The notes: a model not told the origin generated them from the sequence alone. A DNA stretch of 64,000 nt from Hymenobacter gummosus (GCF_003970915.1 NZ_RXOF01000004.1:1-64000); one strand, 5' to 3'. Numbered from the stretch's first letter, positions 18,940 through 27,980 are shown. Numbers and translations are program-made.

Positions 18940-20022
18940 TTACTTGAATAGATTCAGAAAGTTGCGGGTGTTCGACAGCACGGAGTAGCGCTCCACGATG
19001 GTGCGGCGGGCGGCCGTGCCGAGGCGGGTGCGCAGCGCCTCGTCGGTGAGCAGGCGGCGAATGGCCTCGTACCACTCCTCGTCGGTGGCGCACACGTAGC
19101 CGTTGTGGCCGTCCTGCACCACTTCCGTGTTCATGCCCACCGGCGACACCAGCGCGGGCATGCCCAGGGCCATGTACTGCAGGGCCTTGAAGGCGCACTT
19201 GCCGCGGGCCCAGGCGTCGTCCACCAGCGGCATCAGCCCGAAGTGGAAGCCGGCCAGGTCGGCAATTTCGGTGTCCTTGCGCCAGGGCCGGAAAGTCAGC
19301 GACTTGAGCCCCTCGTAATCGGGCGGAAAGTTGGAAATGACGCGAAACTCGAAGCGGTGTCCCTCCTGCTCCAGCCGCTCCAGCACCGGCCACAGCAAAT
19401 CGAGGTGGCGCAGGGTGCTGTGGGTGCCCGTCCAGCCAATGACCACCGTCCCGCCGGGCGCGGTAGCCTGGCTCCGCACGATGTTGTGCAGGTTTTCGGT
19501 GTCGAGGGTGGTGGGGTTGATGACGGCCTGGGGGCTGAACTGGGCGGCGTAGTCGCGCAGGTAGGCGTTGCCGCAGCTCACGCGGTCGGCCCAGCGGCAA
19601 ATCAGGCTCACCTTGCGCGGGTATTTCAGCCGGCTGGCAAAGGCCCGCTCCCAGGCTGGGTCCTGCAGCCAGATGGCATCGTCGAAATCGTAGACTATCC
19701 GCTTGCGCAGCACCCGGGCAATCAGCCACTCGATGACGGGCGGCCCGACGGGGGCGGCTTCACGGTGCACGAACACCACGTCGTACTTGCCCACGGCCGT
19801 CAGCACCAGCAGCAGGCGGCGCCACAGCCCGCCCAGGATGCCCAGCACCTTGGCGCCCACGTGCCCGGGCTTGTAGAGGATGCTCCAGGTGGCCTCGTCC
19901 AGAAACGGCACCAGCTGGTACTGCCAGCCCTGCGCGTCAAGCTCGGGGAGGTACTGCTCGAAGCGGAAGCGCTGGGACGGCGCCTTGCCCAGGGGGTACG
20001 GGGTCAGAAACAGGATACGCAC
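18940..20022 (-). CDS. glycosyltransferase family 4 (GT-B fold)
   Basis: A 360-residue cytoplasmic enzyme. The N-terminal LFLTPYPLGKAPSQRFRFEQ is typical of GT4 enzymes of EPS loci, and HREAAPVGPPVIEW is near residue 85. The nucleotide-sugar site has VIGWTGTHSTLRHLDLL near 190 and the E-x7-E-like segment MPALVSPVGMNTEVVQDG near 295. It transfers a sugar with retention, acceptor unknown. Its start lies 6 bases from the RffA-like gene's stop, so the two are probably co-transcribed. Confidence 0.88.
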   Translation of the reverse strand: MRILFLTPYPLGKAPSQRFRFEQYLPELDAQGWQYQLVPFLDEATWSILYKPGHVGAKVLGILGGLWRRLLLVLTAVGKYDVVFVHREAAPVGPPVIEWLIARVLRKRIVYDFDDAIWLQDPAWERAFASRLKYPRKVSLICRWADRVSCGNAYLRDYAAQFSPQAVINPTTLDTENLHNIVRSQATAPGGTVVIGWTGTHSTLRHLDLLWPVLERLEQEGHRFEFRVISNFPPDYEGLKSLTFRPWRKDTEIADLAGFHFGLMPLVDDAWARGKCAFKALQYMALGMPALVSPVGMNTEVVQDGHNGYVCATDEEWYEAIRRLLTDEALRTRLGTAARRTIVERYSVLSNTRNFLNLFK

Positions 20023-20028
20023 GGCGGG

Positions 20029-21150
20029 CTAGCGGTAAAACGCCAGCACGGCGTCGATGATGTACTGCTGCTGCTCCTCGCTCAGCTCCACGAACAGCGG
20101 CAGGCGCAGCAGGCAGTCGGCGTAGTGCGCGGCCCAGGGCAGCGCGCGGCCGTCGTGGTGAGGGGCGTAGAACGGGCTGCTGTGCAGGGGCTGGTAGTGG
20201 AACACGGCCAGAATGCCCCGCTCCCGCAGCCGGGCCAGCAGGGCAGTCCGCTCCTGGGCCGAGCGGCACACCAGGTAAAACAGGTGGCCGTTGACGGTGG
20301 CGTAGTCGGGAATGAAGGGCAGGCCCACGCCCAGGGCCGCCAGCGGCTGCAGCGCCTCGGTGTAGCGGCGCCACAGGGCGCAACGCCGGGCCTGAATGGC
20401 TTCGGCGTTTTCGAGCTGGGCCCAGAGGAAGGCGGCCGTCAGCTCCGAGGGCAGGTAAGACGAGCCCACGTCGACCCACTGGTAACGGGCCACTTCGCCG
20501 CGGAAAAAGGCCGAACGGTCGGTGCCCTTCTCGCGGATGATTTCGGCCCGGCGCACGTAGCCGGGGTCGTTGATGGCCAGCAAGCCGCCCTCCCCGGCCT
20601 GAATGTTCTTGGTTTCGTGGAAGGAAAAAGCCGCCAGCGCGCCCAGCGTGCCCAGCCGCCGGCCGCGGTAGTATCCGTCGAAAGCCGGGGCCGCGTCTTC
20701 CACCACGGCCAGCTGGTGCTGCCGGGCCAGGGCCAGCAGCGGGTCCATGTCGCAGGCCACGCCGCCGTAGTGGATGGGTACGATGGCGCGGGTACGGGGC
20801 GTAATCAGCCCTTCCACGGCCGCCGCGTCGAGGTTGGGGTTGAGCGGGCTGCTGTCGACGAACACCACCCGGGCGCCGCGCAGCACGAAGGCCGTGGCGG
20901 TGGTGACGAAGGTAAACGAGGGCATGATGACCTCGTCGCCGGGCTGCAGCTCCAGCAGCAGGGCCGCCATTTCCAGCGCCGCCGTGCCCGAGTGCGTCAG
21001 CAGGGCCCGATGCAGGCCGTAGTGCTGCTCGAAGTAGCGGTGGCAGCGCCGCGAGAATTCCCCGTCGCCCGACAGGTGCCCGGCGCGCACGGCCTGCTCG
21101 ATGTAGGCCGTTTCGGAGCCGGACAAGTACGGTTTGTTGTAGGGAATCAA
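20029..21150 (-). CDS. rffA: dTDP-4-amino-4,6-dideoxygalactose transaminase, RffA/WecE-like
   Basis: A PLP enzyme of the DegT/DnrJ/EryC1 family that aminates a dTDP-4-keto-6-deoxyhexose at C4. IPYNKPYLSGSE at the N-terminus is the RffA signature. The PLP Lys is in SFHETKNIQAGEGG and PSFTFVTTATAF binds PLP. The frame can begin with GTG at 21210, but the TTG at 21150 gives the usual RffA N-terminus, and a -7-like box (TATCTTCG) at 21175-21182 lies inside the longer version. I therefore prefer the TTG start. Confidence 0.88.
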   Translation of the reverse strand: MIPYNKPYLSGSETAYIEQAVRAGHLSGDGEFSRRCHRYFEQHYGLHRALLTHSGTAALEMAALLLELQPGDEVIMPSFTFVTTATAFVLRGARVVFVDSSPLNPNLDAAAVEGLITPRTRAIVPIHYGGVACDMDPLLALARQHQLAVVEDAAPAFDGYYRGRRLGTLGALAAFSFHETKNIQAGEGGLLAINDPGYVRRAEIIREKGTDRSAFFRGEVARYQWVDVGSSYLPSELTAAFLWAQLENAEAIQARRCALWRRYTEALQPLAALGVGLPFIPDYATVNGHLFYLVCRSAQERTALLARLRERGILAVFHYQPLHSSPFYAPHHDGRALPWAAHYADCLLRLPLFVELSEEQQQYIIDAVLAFYR

Positions 21151-21174
21151 GGCAGCGGGCGCACAATAGCGCTG

Positions 21175-21182
21175 CGAAGATA
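21175..21182 (-). promoter_or_regulatory. candidate -7 box TATCTTCG upstream of the RffA-like gene
   Basis: One mismatch from TAnnTTTG, 24 bases upstream of the preferred TTG start. It would start a transcript covering the aminotransferase, GT4, deacetylase and formyltransferase genes. Confidence 0.35.
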
Positions 21183-21210
21183 CGCCATGTAGCCGAAGCC
21201 CCGCCCGCAC

Positions 21211-21256
21211 CAGCCTCTCCCCTACTCTTATCTACTCATCTGCTTACCCGCTCATC
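21211..21256. repeat. degenerate period-8 tandem repeat
   Basis: On the minus strand the octamers GATGAGCG GGTAAGCA GATGAGTA GATAAGAG TAGGGGAG follow one another from the GT2 stop codon. A single arm, with no inverted partner seen. Confidence 0.5.
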
Positions 21257-22236
21257 TACTCACCCCCCAGCCGGCCCGCCTCGGTGGTTTCGTCCACCAG
21301 GTACAAGGGCCGCTGCTTGGCTTCCTCGAAGGTCTGCCCCACGTACAGGCCCACCATACCGAGCACGGTGATAATCAGCCCGCAGAAAAAGCACATCAGC
21401 AAAACCAGGCTGGTGTAGCCGGCCACGGTAATCTGCCCCAGCAGGAAACGCACGATGGTTAGCAGCCCCAGCACCAGGGCCAGGGCGCTGATGCCCAACC
21501 CGAACTGCACCGTGAGCCGCAGGGGCCGGTCGGACCAGGCCAGCAGCACATCCAGGGCCAGGTTGAGGCGGCGCCCGAGGCTGTAGGCGCTGCGGCCGGC
21601 CGGGCGCGGGGCGCGGGGCACCGTCAGGCTGCTGCCGCGCATGCCCACCCAGCGCACCATCACCGGGAAAAACCGGTTGCGCTCGGGCAGCCGCCGCACC
21701 GCGTCGATAACGCGCCGGTGGTACACGCCGAAGTTGCCCACCGCGGGGTCCTGCGCCACGCCCGTCAGGCCCGACAGCACCCGGTAAAACAGCCGCGAGC
21801 TGGCCCGGCGCCACCAGGCATCGGCCGCGTGGGCGTCGCCGCGGCGGGCCACCACGTAGTCGGCGCCGTGCTGCCGGGCGTGCTGCAGCAGCTCGGGTAG
21901 GGCTTCGGGCGGGTCCTGCAGGTCGCAGTCGAGCACGGCCACCCACTCGCCACGGCAGTAGTCGAAGCCGGCGGTGAGGGCGCGGTGCTGGCCGAAGTTG
22001 CGCGTCAGCCGCAGGCCGCGCACGCGCCCGTCGGCGGCGGCCAGGCGCTGAATGTGGGGCCAGGCCGCGTCGGGGCTGCCGTCGTCCACCAGCACGATTT
22101 CGTACTCGGGCGTGAGGCGCCGGGCCGCCGCGTGCAGCCGGGCCACCAGCTCGTCGAGCAGCGCGGCGCCCTGGTACACCGGGCTGACGATGGACAGCAA
22201 AGGCCGGGGCGCGGCGGCGGGCAAAGAATCGGGCAT
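21256..22236 (-). CDS. glycosyltransferase family 2 with C-terminal membrane helices (GtrB/DPM-like)
   Basis: About 326 residues from ATG 22234-22236; a start at 22278 would add 14. The GT-A domain has LSIVSPVYQG, IVLVDDGSPD near 50, TRNFGQHRALTAG near 80 and the DxD-type VLDCDLQDPPE near 102. Two hydrophobic segments near 230-255 and 265-290 and a basic tail follow. This is the architecture of polyprenyl-phosphate glycosyltransferases such as GtrB, ArnC and DPM, so a polyprenyl-phosphate sugar may be the product. A terminator-like hairpin separates it from the upstream GT gene. Confidence 0.87.
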   Translation of the reverse strand: MPDSLPAAAPRPLLSIVSPVYQGAALLDELVARLHAAARRLTPEYEIVLVDDGSPDAAWPHIQRLAAADGRVRGLRLTRNFGQHRALTAGFDYCRGEWVAVLDCDLQDPPEALPELLQHARQHGADYVVARRGDAHAADAWWRRASSRLFYRVLSGLTGVAQDPAVGNFGVYHRRVIDAVRRLPERNRFFPVMVRWVGMRGSSLTVPRAPRPAGRSAYSLGRRLNLALDVLLAWSDRPLRLTVQFGLGISALALVLGLLTIVRFLLGQITVAGYTSLVLLMCFFCGLIITVLGMVGLYVGQTFEEAKQRPLYLVDETTEAGRLGGE

Positions 22237-22252
22237 CAGGGGCCAAAATAAC

Positions 22253-22292
22253 GCATCCGGCGGGGTTTGCGCCGGCAAACCCCGCCGGATGC
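22253..22292 (-). terminator. perfect 18-bp hairpin between two glycosyltransferase genes
   Basis: GCATCCGGCGGGGTTTGC pairs with its complement across a loop of a few bases. On the minus strand it is followed by GTTATTTTGG. It sits 28 bases after the stop of the gene at 22320 and may be a terminator or attenuator in the long operon. Confidence 0.6.
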
Positions 22293-22319
22293 GGAAAAGA
22301 CGGAAACCGGGGCCCGGGG

Positions 22320-23531
22320 CTAGCGGACGGCGCCGGGCAGCAGCGCGTCGTAGGCCTGCTTCACGCGCTCGGGGGAGCGGTGGTGCCGGGCCAGCTCGCG
22401 CACCTGGCTGCGGTAATCGGGCTGGCGAATCAGCTCGGCCACGCGGGCAATGCTTTCGGCCACGCTGGCCGGGCGCTGCAGGTTGAAGATGGCCCCGCCG
22501 CCCTCGCGCTGAATAATGTCGCTGTCGTCGCCCACGCCCTCGGTCAGCACCACGGGCAGGCCGCTGGCCCAGTACTCGCCCACCTTGATGGGCGAGCAGA
22601 ACCGGCGGCAGTCGGCGGGCTTGATGGGCGCGAAGGCGAAGTCGGCGGCCGAGAGGTAGCCCGGCACTTCGTGGTGGGCAGCTTTGGTGACGAAGCTGCG
22701 GCCCTCGCCCAGGCCCACGGCGGCCAGCTTGCCGCGCACCTCGTCCAGCGGATTAGGCGTCAGCACGATGAGGCGGAAGCTCGGGCCGAAGTACTCGGCG
22801 GCGGCGCGGAACAGCTCGTAGGCCTCCTCGTTGTAGTAAATGTCGCCGAACTTGCCCACGTAGATGCCCACGATGGCGTCGGCGGGGAAGCCCAGGCGCT
22901 GGCGCACCTGCTGGCCGGCAGCCGGGTCGTAGCCGAAGGCGTTCAGGTTCACCGAGCAGGGCACCGTCACAATCTGCCCGGCGGCTATGCCTTCCTTAAT
23001 CAGCTGCTGGCGGTAGTTTTCGGCCACCGGCATCAGGCCGCGGGCCAGCTGCTTCTGCTTGGTTTCCCAGTGGCGCTGAAACAGGTAGCGCGGGTCGTAG
23101 CTTTTCCACACGCCCGATTCGAGCATGTAGTCGGCGTGGGGCTCGAAGGACTCCACCACGAAGGGCGTCTTGGTTTTCTGCCAGAGCAGGTAGGCCAAAG
23201 CCCCGGCCGGTGCCCCGCGGCCGATAACCAGCTCGATGCGGTGCTCCCGCACCAGGGCGGCCAGCTCGCGCGGGAAGCGGATGAAGTCGTCGGTTTTGGT
23301 CAGGATTACGTTGCGGCCCGGCCGGGAGCAGAGCGGCACGTAGCTGATTTTGCTGGCCGGAAAGCCGGGCCGGAACGGGGCCGGGTTCAGGGCGGCCGCG
23401 CCCCGCTCCACCGTCACCAGCAGCACCGACTCCACGTCGGGGCGCTCCTGCAGCACCTGCAGGTGGGGCAGCACGGTGGAGGTAGTCAGGGGGTCTTCGA
23501 GGCCCCAGTAGCTCAAGAACAGGATGCGCAT
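22320..23531 (-). CDS. glycosyltransferase, GT4-like
   Basis: A 403-residue protein from ATG 23529-23531 (a TTG nine bases upstream is possible). It starts RILFLSYWGLEDPLTTSTVLP, which suits the GT-B acceptor domain. Later features are GRGAPAGALAYLLWQKTKTPFV near 105, the linker VTVPCSVNLNAF near 185, AIVGIYVGKFGD near 215, and the donor-site PIKVGEYWASGLPVVLTEGVGDD near 330. It belongs with EPS-type GT4 enzymes. The donor and acceptor are unknown. Confidence 0.85.
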   Translation of the reverse strand: MRILFLSYWGLEDPLTTSTVLPHLQVLQERPDVESVLLVTVERGAAALNPAPFRPGFPASKISYVPLCSRPGRNVILTKTDDFIRFPRELAALVREHRIELVIGRGAPAGALAYLLWQKTKTPFVVESFEPHADYMLESGVWKSYDPRYLFQRHWETKQKQLARGLMPVAENYRQQLIKEGIAAGQIVTVPCSVNLNAFGYDPAAGQQVRQRLGFPADAIVGIYVGKFGDIYYNEEAYELFRAAAEYFGPSFRLIVLTPNPLDEVRGKLAAVGLGEGRSFVTKAAHHEVPGYLSAADFAFAPIKPADCRRFCSPIKVGEYWASGLPVVLTEGVGDDSDIIQREGGGAIFNLQRPASVAESIARVAELIRQPDYRSQVRELARHHRSPERVKQAYDALLPGAVR

Positions 23532-23569
23532 GGCAGTCAAAACTCAAATCGGGCCGGAAACGTGCCGGC

Positions 23570-24478
23570 TTAGCCGCGGCCGCCCTTCAGCAGCCCGATG
23601 ATGCCGGGCCCGAGCAGGCAGCGCACGTACAGAATAGCCGCCTGCGCACGGCCCAGCCCCGGGGCGGCCCGGCGGGCAAAGTGCAGGGCCTGGGCGCGGT
23701 GGCCGTCGGCGTAGGCGTGAATGGCGCAAAGGTAGTAGACGCGCCCCAGCAGGCGCCCTAGCTGCGCGGCGGTGAGCGTGAGGTGGCGCTGCATCCAGCC
23801 GGCGGCCAGCTCTAGGCGCTGAATCAGGCCCTGGTTGTCGGCGCGCATGGAGCGGGTGTCGTGGTCGTTCATGGTCAGGGTCACCGCGTCGAGCAGGTGC
23901 ACCACGTCCTGCTGGGTGTTCTGCAGCATAAACATCCAGTCCTCCACGGCTGCAAAGCGCCGGTCCTGCTCGAAGCGGTGCAGCGCGGGGTTCTGGCGGC
24001 GCACGCACACGTTGCAGGCCAGCACGTTGCCCCGGATAAAGTCGTCGAGGCCCAGCGGCCCGGCCGGCAGGGCGGCCACGTCGCTGGGGCGGCGCTGCCC
24101 GTCCCGGTCGAAGTCGTACTTGGTGGCAATGAAGTTCGGCCGGTTTAGCGCCTCAATGCCCTGGTGTAGCGTGGCCAGGTGCGCGGGGTGAAACAGGTCG
24201 TCGGAGTCGAGGAAGATGGCGTACTCGCCGCGGGCCCGGTCGAGACCGTAGTTGCGGGCCGCGCCCCGCTCGGCGTTTTGCTTGGGCAGGTAGCTGATGC
24301 GCGCGTCGGTGAAGCCGCGCACCACTTCGGCCGTGTTATCCTTGGAGCCGTCGTCGACCACCAGCACTTCAAAATCGGGGAAAGTCTGGTCGAGCACCGA
24401 CTGCAACGTGGCCCCGATAAAGGTGGCCCGGTTGTAGGTCGGGATGATGATGCTGAAGAAGGGCTGGTTCACGGGCAT
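23570..24478 (-). CDS. glycosyltransferase family 2
   Basis: A 302-residue GT-A enzyme. FFSIIIPTYNRATFIGATLQ is at residues 7-26 and VLVVDDGSKDNT near 36. The DxD is EYAIFLDSDD near 88, and a conserved ED appears in FAAVEDWMFML near 175. The C-terminal 80 residues are Ala/Arg-rich and helical. The ATG is at 24476-24478. It lies between the Wzx-like flippase and a GT4 gene. Confidence 0.9.
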   Translation of the reverse strand: MPVNQPFFSIIIPTYNRATFIGATLQSVLDQTFPDFEVLVVDDGSKDNTAEVVRGFTDARISYLPKQNAERGAARNYGLDRARGEYAIFLDSDDLFHPAHLATLHQGIEALNRPNFIATKYDFDRDGQRRPSDVAALPAGPLGLDDFIRGNVLACNVCVRRQNPALHRFEQDRRFAAVEDWMFMLQNTQQDVVHLLDAVTLTMNDHDTRSMRADNQGLIQRLELAAGWMQRHLTLTAAQLGRLLGRVYYLCAIHAYADGHRAQALHFARRAAPGLGRAQAAILYVRCLLGPGIIGLLKGGRG

Positions 24479-24521
24479 GGTATCAGGACGCGGGCCGGAG
24501 CCCCGGTAATCAGGAGGCCGC

Positions 24522-25934
24522 TCAGACCAGCAGCCACTCGGCGCCGAGGCGGATGCCCTTCAGCACCAGCAGCGTGGCGCCCACCAGCGCGATGGTGCGC
24601 AGAGCAATGCGGAAAATCGGCAGGCGCAGCAGGTGTAGAATGTGCAGGTCGATGAGGAAGGTGGCCAGCAGGCTGCACAGGCCGAACAGCATCAGGGCCA
24701 GGTTCAGGTCGTGGAAGTACAGGCCGATGCCCAGCCCGACGGCGCGCAGCGTGAGCAAAAACACGTTGCTGAGCAGGATGTAGCGCTGCTTGCTCATCAC
24801 CGTGTAAATGGGCGCCGTGGCCTGCGACATGAGCTTGAACACGTAGTAGTAGCCCAGGTAGCCGGTGTACACCCCGGCCATTTCCCAGCGCGCCCCGAAC
24901 ACGAATTTGAACAGGATGTCGCCGTACACGGTGATGACGCCAAAAGGCAGCAGCCCCAGGTAGAGCATCTTGTTAAAGAGGCTCAACGTGATGCCCGGCA
25001 GGCGCTCCGGCTCGGTGTTGTAGGTTTCGGTGGCCTTCTGCCAGAACACCGGCAGGATGGCGTTGCCGATGAGGTTAACCGGAATTTCGAGCAGACCGAC
25101 CGAAAACGAGTACAAGCCCACCGGCCCGGCCCCGAAGCCCGTGGTCAGGGCGAAGATGGGTAGCTGCGTCGACAGCACGTTGATGAAGCTGGCCGGCAGA
25201 AAATACAGCGGAAACTCGCGGTACTCCAGGGCCACTGCCTTCACCTCGCGCCAGGAAAAGGTGCGCCCGAGCGTGCCAAACGAATGCCGGATGCTGCCCG
25301 ATACCAGGCTCACGGTGCTGGTGAGGCGGTTGAAAAACTCACCCAGCAGCAAACCCACCACCTGCCCACCGGCCCACAGGCCGTAGCTGATGGTGAAGCC
25401 GCGGCCCACCAGCGTGGTAATCACATCGACGCTGGTACGCTTGACGAATTGCTTTTCGCGCATGTACCAGCCGTTCATGATGTTGTTCAGGTTGAACAGC
25501 AGCAGAATGATGGGTAGGGTGTAAAACCAGTTGCCCAGGGCTTCTACCTTCAGGTAGTGCAGGATGGTGGGGCCACCGGCCCACAGCCCGCCCATCAGCA
25601 GCAGGCTGGTCCCGAAGGCCAGCAGCACCGTCAGCTGCACCAGGGAGAAAAACTTTTCCTGGGTTTTGGGCTGCAGAAAAGCGGCCGTGTAAGTCAGCGT
25701 GGCCACCATGCTCAGGTTGCTGGCCAGGGAGTTGAACACCGCAAACTGCCCGTAGGCCTCCGGCGGGTAAATGCGCGACATGACCGGCGTCAGCAGGAAG
25801 CCGATGGCCGTCACGGCCGCCGAGCCCGACAGGGTCACGGCAAAATTCTGCGCGAACGAGCCTTTGCGCAGCAAGGGCTGCACCAGCTGCTGAATACGCT
25901 GCTTCAAGGGGAAATAACTAGGGGCCGCAGGCAC
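24522..25934 (-). CDS. oligosaccharide flippase, Wzx-like (MOP superfamily)
   Basis: A 470-residue polytopic protein with about 12-14 membrane helices. The N-terminus has VTLSGSAAVTAIGFLLTPVMSRIYPPEAYG, the signature of Wzx/RfbX proteins. It would flip the undecaprenyl-diphosphate-linked repeat unit made by the surrounding glycosyltransferases to the periplasmic side. It starts with GTG (25932-25934), 12 bases downstream of the Gfo/Idh/MocA gene's stop on the same strand. Co-occurrence with a polymerase candidate supports a Wzx/Wzy-type pathway. Confidence 0.9.
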   Translation of the reverse strand: MPAAPSYFPLKQRIQQLVQPLLRKGSFAQNFAVTLSGSAAVTAIGFLLTPVMSRIYPPEAYGQFAVFNSLASNLSMVATLTYTAAFLQPKTQEKFFSLVQLTVLLAFGTSLLLMGGLWAGGPTILHYLKVEALGNWFYTLPIILLLFNLNNIMNGWYMREKQFVKRTSVDVITTLVGRGFTISYGLWAGGQVVGLLLGEFFNRLTSTVSLVSGSIRHSFGTLGRTFSWREVKAVALEYREFPLYFLPASFINVLSTQLPIFALTTGFGAGPVGLYSFSVGLLEIPVNLIGNAILPVFWQKATETYNTEPERLPGITLSLFNKMLYLGLLPFGVITVYGDILFKFVFGARWEMAGVYTGYLGYYYVFKLMSQATAPIYTVMSKQRYILLSNVFLLTLRAVGLGIGLYFHDLNLALMLFGLCSLLATFLIDLHILHLLRLPIFRIALRTIALVGATLLVLKGIRLGAEWLLV

Positions 25935-25946
25935 AAGCAGGGCCGG

Positions 25947-27059
25947 TTAGGCGGCCGGCGCGCCGGGCGTGGCCGGCTGGGCCGCCCCGCGCGGCTGCAC
26001 GGGCAGGGTACGCTTTTCGCGGCTGCTCTGCTCGGCCAGCTCGATGAGGTAGATAACGTCGCGGGCTTCCTGGGGCTGAACCAGCAGCTCGGCCCCGGCC
26101 GTAATGGCGCGGTGCAGGTTGCGGTAGAACACGCTGTAGTCGCCCTGCTCGCTCTTGACGGTAGCCGTCAGCTCCAAGCCCTGGTGGTGGGTGATGAGGC
26201 GGCCCCAGAAGCTTTCCGGCTCAGTGCCCCAGTCGGGGCGGGCATTCGGTATTTCCCCGTCGCGCAGGGCGTCCTCCTGCATGTCGCGGCCGTACTTTAC
26301 GAAGCTGCCCTGCTCGCCGAACACGGCAAACTGCGGGAAGGGGTCCTTCACCAGCATGCCGCCCTTCAGCGTGGCCTTCAGCCCTTCGTAGAGCAGCACC
26401 ACCTCGAAGCTGTCGATGACGCGGCCCTCGGTGCGCTGCACGCGCAAATCGGCGCGCAGTTCCAGGGGCGTCCCGAACAGCTGCAGGGTCTGGTCGATGA
26501 GGTGGGGGCCCATGTCGTAGAAGATGCCCGCGCCGGGCATGTCCTCCTCCTTCCACGAGTCGTGGCGGATGGTGTTGCGGAACCGGTCGAAGTGCGACTC
26601 GTACTCCACGATGCGCCCGAGCAGGCCGCTGGCGCACACCTTTTTAAGGGTGCGGAAGTCGCTGGTCAGGCGGCGGTTGTGGTATACCGTCAGCAGGCGG
26701 CCGCTGCGCCCGGCCACGGCAATCAGCTCGTCGGCCTCGGCCGTGGAGAGCGTGAAGGGCTTGTCGACCACCACGTGCTTGCCGGCTTCGAGGGCGGCTT
26801 TGGCCAGGGGGAAGTGCAGGTGATTGGGCGCGGCCACCACCACCAGGTCGATGCTCGGGTCCTGCAGAATGGCGTCATTGTCGGTGACAATCTGCGTGTG
26901 AGCCGGCAGCGCGTTCAGGGCCTGCCCCACCACGGCGCGCGTGGTGCGCACCTTGGCCAGCCGAAAGCCGGGCACCGAGTTCAGGAAGGGCGCGTGGTAG
27001 AGGCGGCCCGCGTTGCCGAAGCCGATGAGCCCGACATTGATGATGGTATCTTGCTTCAC
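25947..27059 (-). CDS. Gfo/Idh/MocA-family oxidoreductase
   Basis: A 370-residue NAD(P)-dependent sugar dehydrogenase-type protein starting with GTG. The Rossmann motif is VGLIGFGNAGRLYHAPFL (residues 9-26), and the catalytic VVVDKPF near 98 carries the family's Lys. Also visible is GIFYDMGPHLIDQTL near 180. Such enzymes in polysaccharide loci oxidise or reduce nucleotide sugars, for example UDP-linked uronic or amino sugars. The exact substrate cannot be read from the sequence. The C-terminal 20 residues are Pro/Ala-rich and variable. Confidence 0.88.
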   Translation of the reverse strand: MKQDTIINVGLIGFGNAGRLYHAPFLNSVPGFRLAKVRTTRAVVGQALNALPAHTQIVTDNDAILQDPSIDLVVVAAPNHLHFPLAKAALEAGKHVVVDKPFTLSTAEADELIAVAGRSGRLLTVYHNRRLTSDFRTLKKVCASGLLGRIVEYESHFDRFRNTIRHDSWKEEDMPGAGIFYDMGPHLIDQTLQLFGTPLELRADLRVQRTEGRVIDSFEVVLLYEGLKATLKGGMLVKDPFPQFAVFGEQGSFVKYGRDMQEDALRDGEIPNARPDWGTEPESFWGRLITHHQGLELTATVKSEQGDYSVFYRNLHRAITAGAELLVQPQEARDVIYLIELAEQSSREKRTLPVQPRGAAQPATPGAPAA

Positions 27060-27080
27060 TACGGACAGGTCGTTACTGAA

Positions 27081-27980
27081 TTAGCGCAGGAAACTCTCGC
27101 CCTTGGCCGTTTCGTAGGCCTTGTAGAGCGTGGCGCGGTGCTCGGCGTAAAGCGGCGCAAAGTCCTTCACCTCGTACTTCTCGGCGCTGATGGTGGACGA
27201 GCGGCGGTACAGGATGTCGTACACCTTGCGCTTGACGGCGTTGACCATCCGCTGCCGCTTCAGCTCCGACACGGGGCGGCCGGTGGCAATTTCGCGGTAC
27301 ACGTCGTTGATACCCTGCTCCGTGCGCTTGATCTTGAGGAACTTCAGCGTGTTGCTGTCGGGGTTGATGATGCGCACGAACACCGGTTTGCGGTACCAGG
27401 CCATCTTTACCGGCAGGGAGGTAATGCGGTAGGTGTACTCGTTGTCGACGAAGCGGCTCAAGGCGTGGGTTACGCCGATGAGGGCCAGCGAGGAGCGGCG
27501 CAGCATCAGGCCCGGGCCGTAGAAGCCGAAGGGCTCCTTCTGCTCTTTCCACTTGGTGAAGTGCGCCACGTGCTCTACCAGCTCCAGCTCCTGCCCGGTG
27601 TAGTTGTCGAAGCCGTCGGCACCGATGACGTCGTACTCCGGGTTGTTGAGCAGGAAGTCGCGGCACTCGCGGATGGCCGGGTAGCAGAACACGTCGTCGT
27701 CGTTGATCCACTTCAGCACCTCGCCGCGGCAGGCCAGCAGCGCCCGGTTCACGCCGTGGGCCTCGCCCTTATCGGGCAGCGAGATGAACTGCTGAATTTT
27801 GCCGGCCGCGTGCAGCTCGCGCAGCCACTCGGGCGTGCCGTCTTTGCTGCCGCCGTCGGCCACTACGATTTCCTCGTCGGGCTGCCGGTTGTCAATCAAG
27901 TCCTGCAGCACCACTTTCAGGTAGGGCAGTTTCTGGAAGGTGGTGATGTAGTAGGATAACCGGATGTCGGAGGCAGCCAT
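27081..27980 (-). CDS. glycosyltransferase family 2, paralogue A
   Basis: A 299-residue GT-A protein. LSYYITTFQKLPYLKVVL precedes EEIVVADGGSKDGTPEWLREL, and KWINDDDVFCYPAI near 95 holds the acidic metal motif (DDD). It shares its whole first 230 residues in outline with the genes at 28045 and 31669, indicating duplication. The closing 60 residues are specific. It should add one sugar of the repeat unit. It lies 21 bases upstream of the Gfo/Idh/MocA gene. Confidence 0.9.
   Translation of the reverse strand: MAASDIRLSYYITTFQKLPYLKVVLQDLIDNRQPDEEIVVADGGSKDGTPEWLRELHAAGKIQQFISLPDKGEAHGVNRALLACRGEVLKWINDDDVFCYPAIRECRDFLLNNPEYDVIGADGFDNYTGQELELVEHVAHFTKWKEQKEPFGFYGPGLMLRRSSLALIGVTHALSRFVDNEYTYRITSLPVKMAWYRKPVFVRIINPDSNTLKFLKIKRTEQGINDVYREIATGRPVSELKRQRMVNAVKRKVYDILYRRSSTISAEKYEVKDFAPLYAEHRATLYKAYETAKGESFLR

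Noticed and set aside
25557-27959. An 800-codon open frame opposite the Gfo/Idh/MocA and GT2 genes
   Set aside because: It covers several real minus-strand genes in antisense and reads as Gln/His/Val-rich sequence without motifs. It is a by-product of GC-rich third positions.
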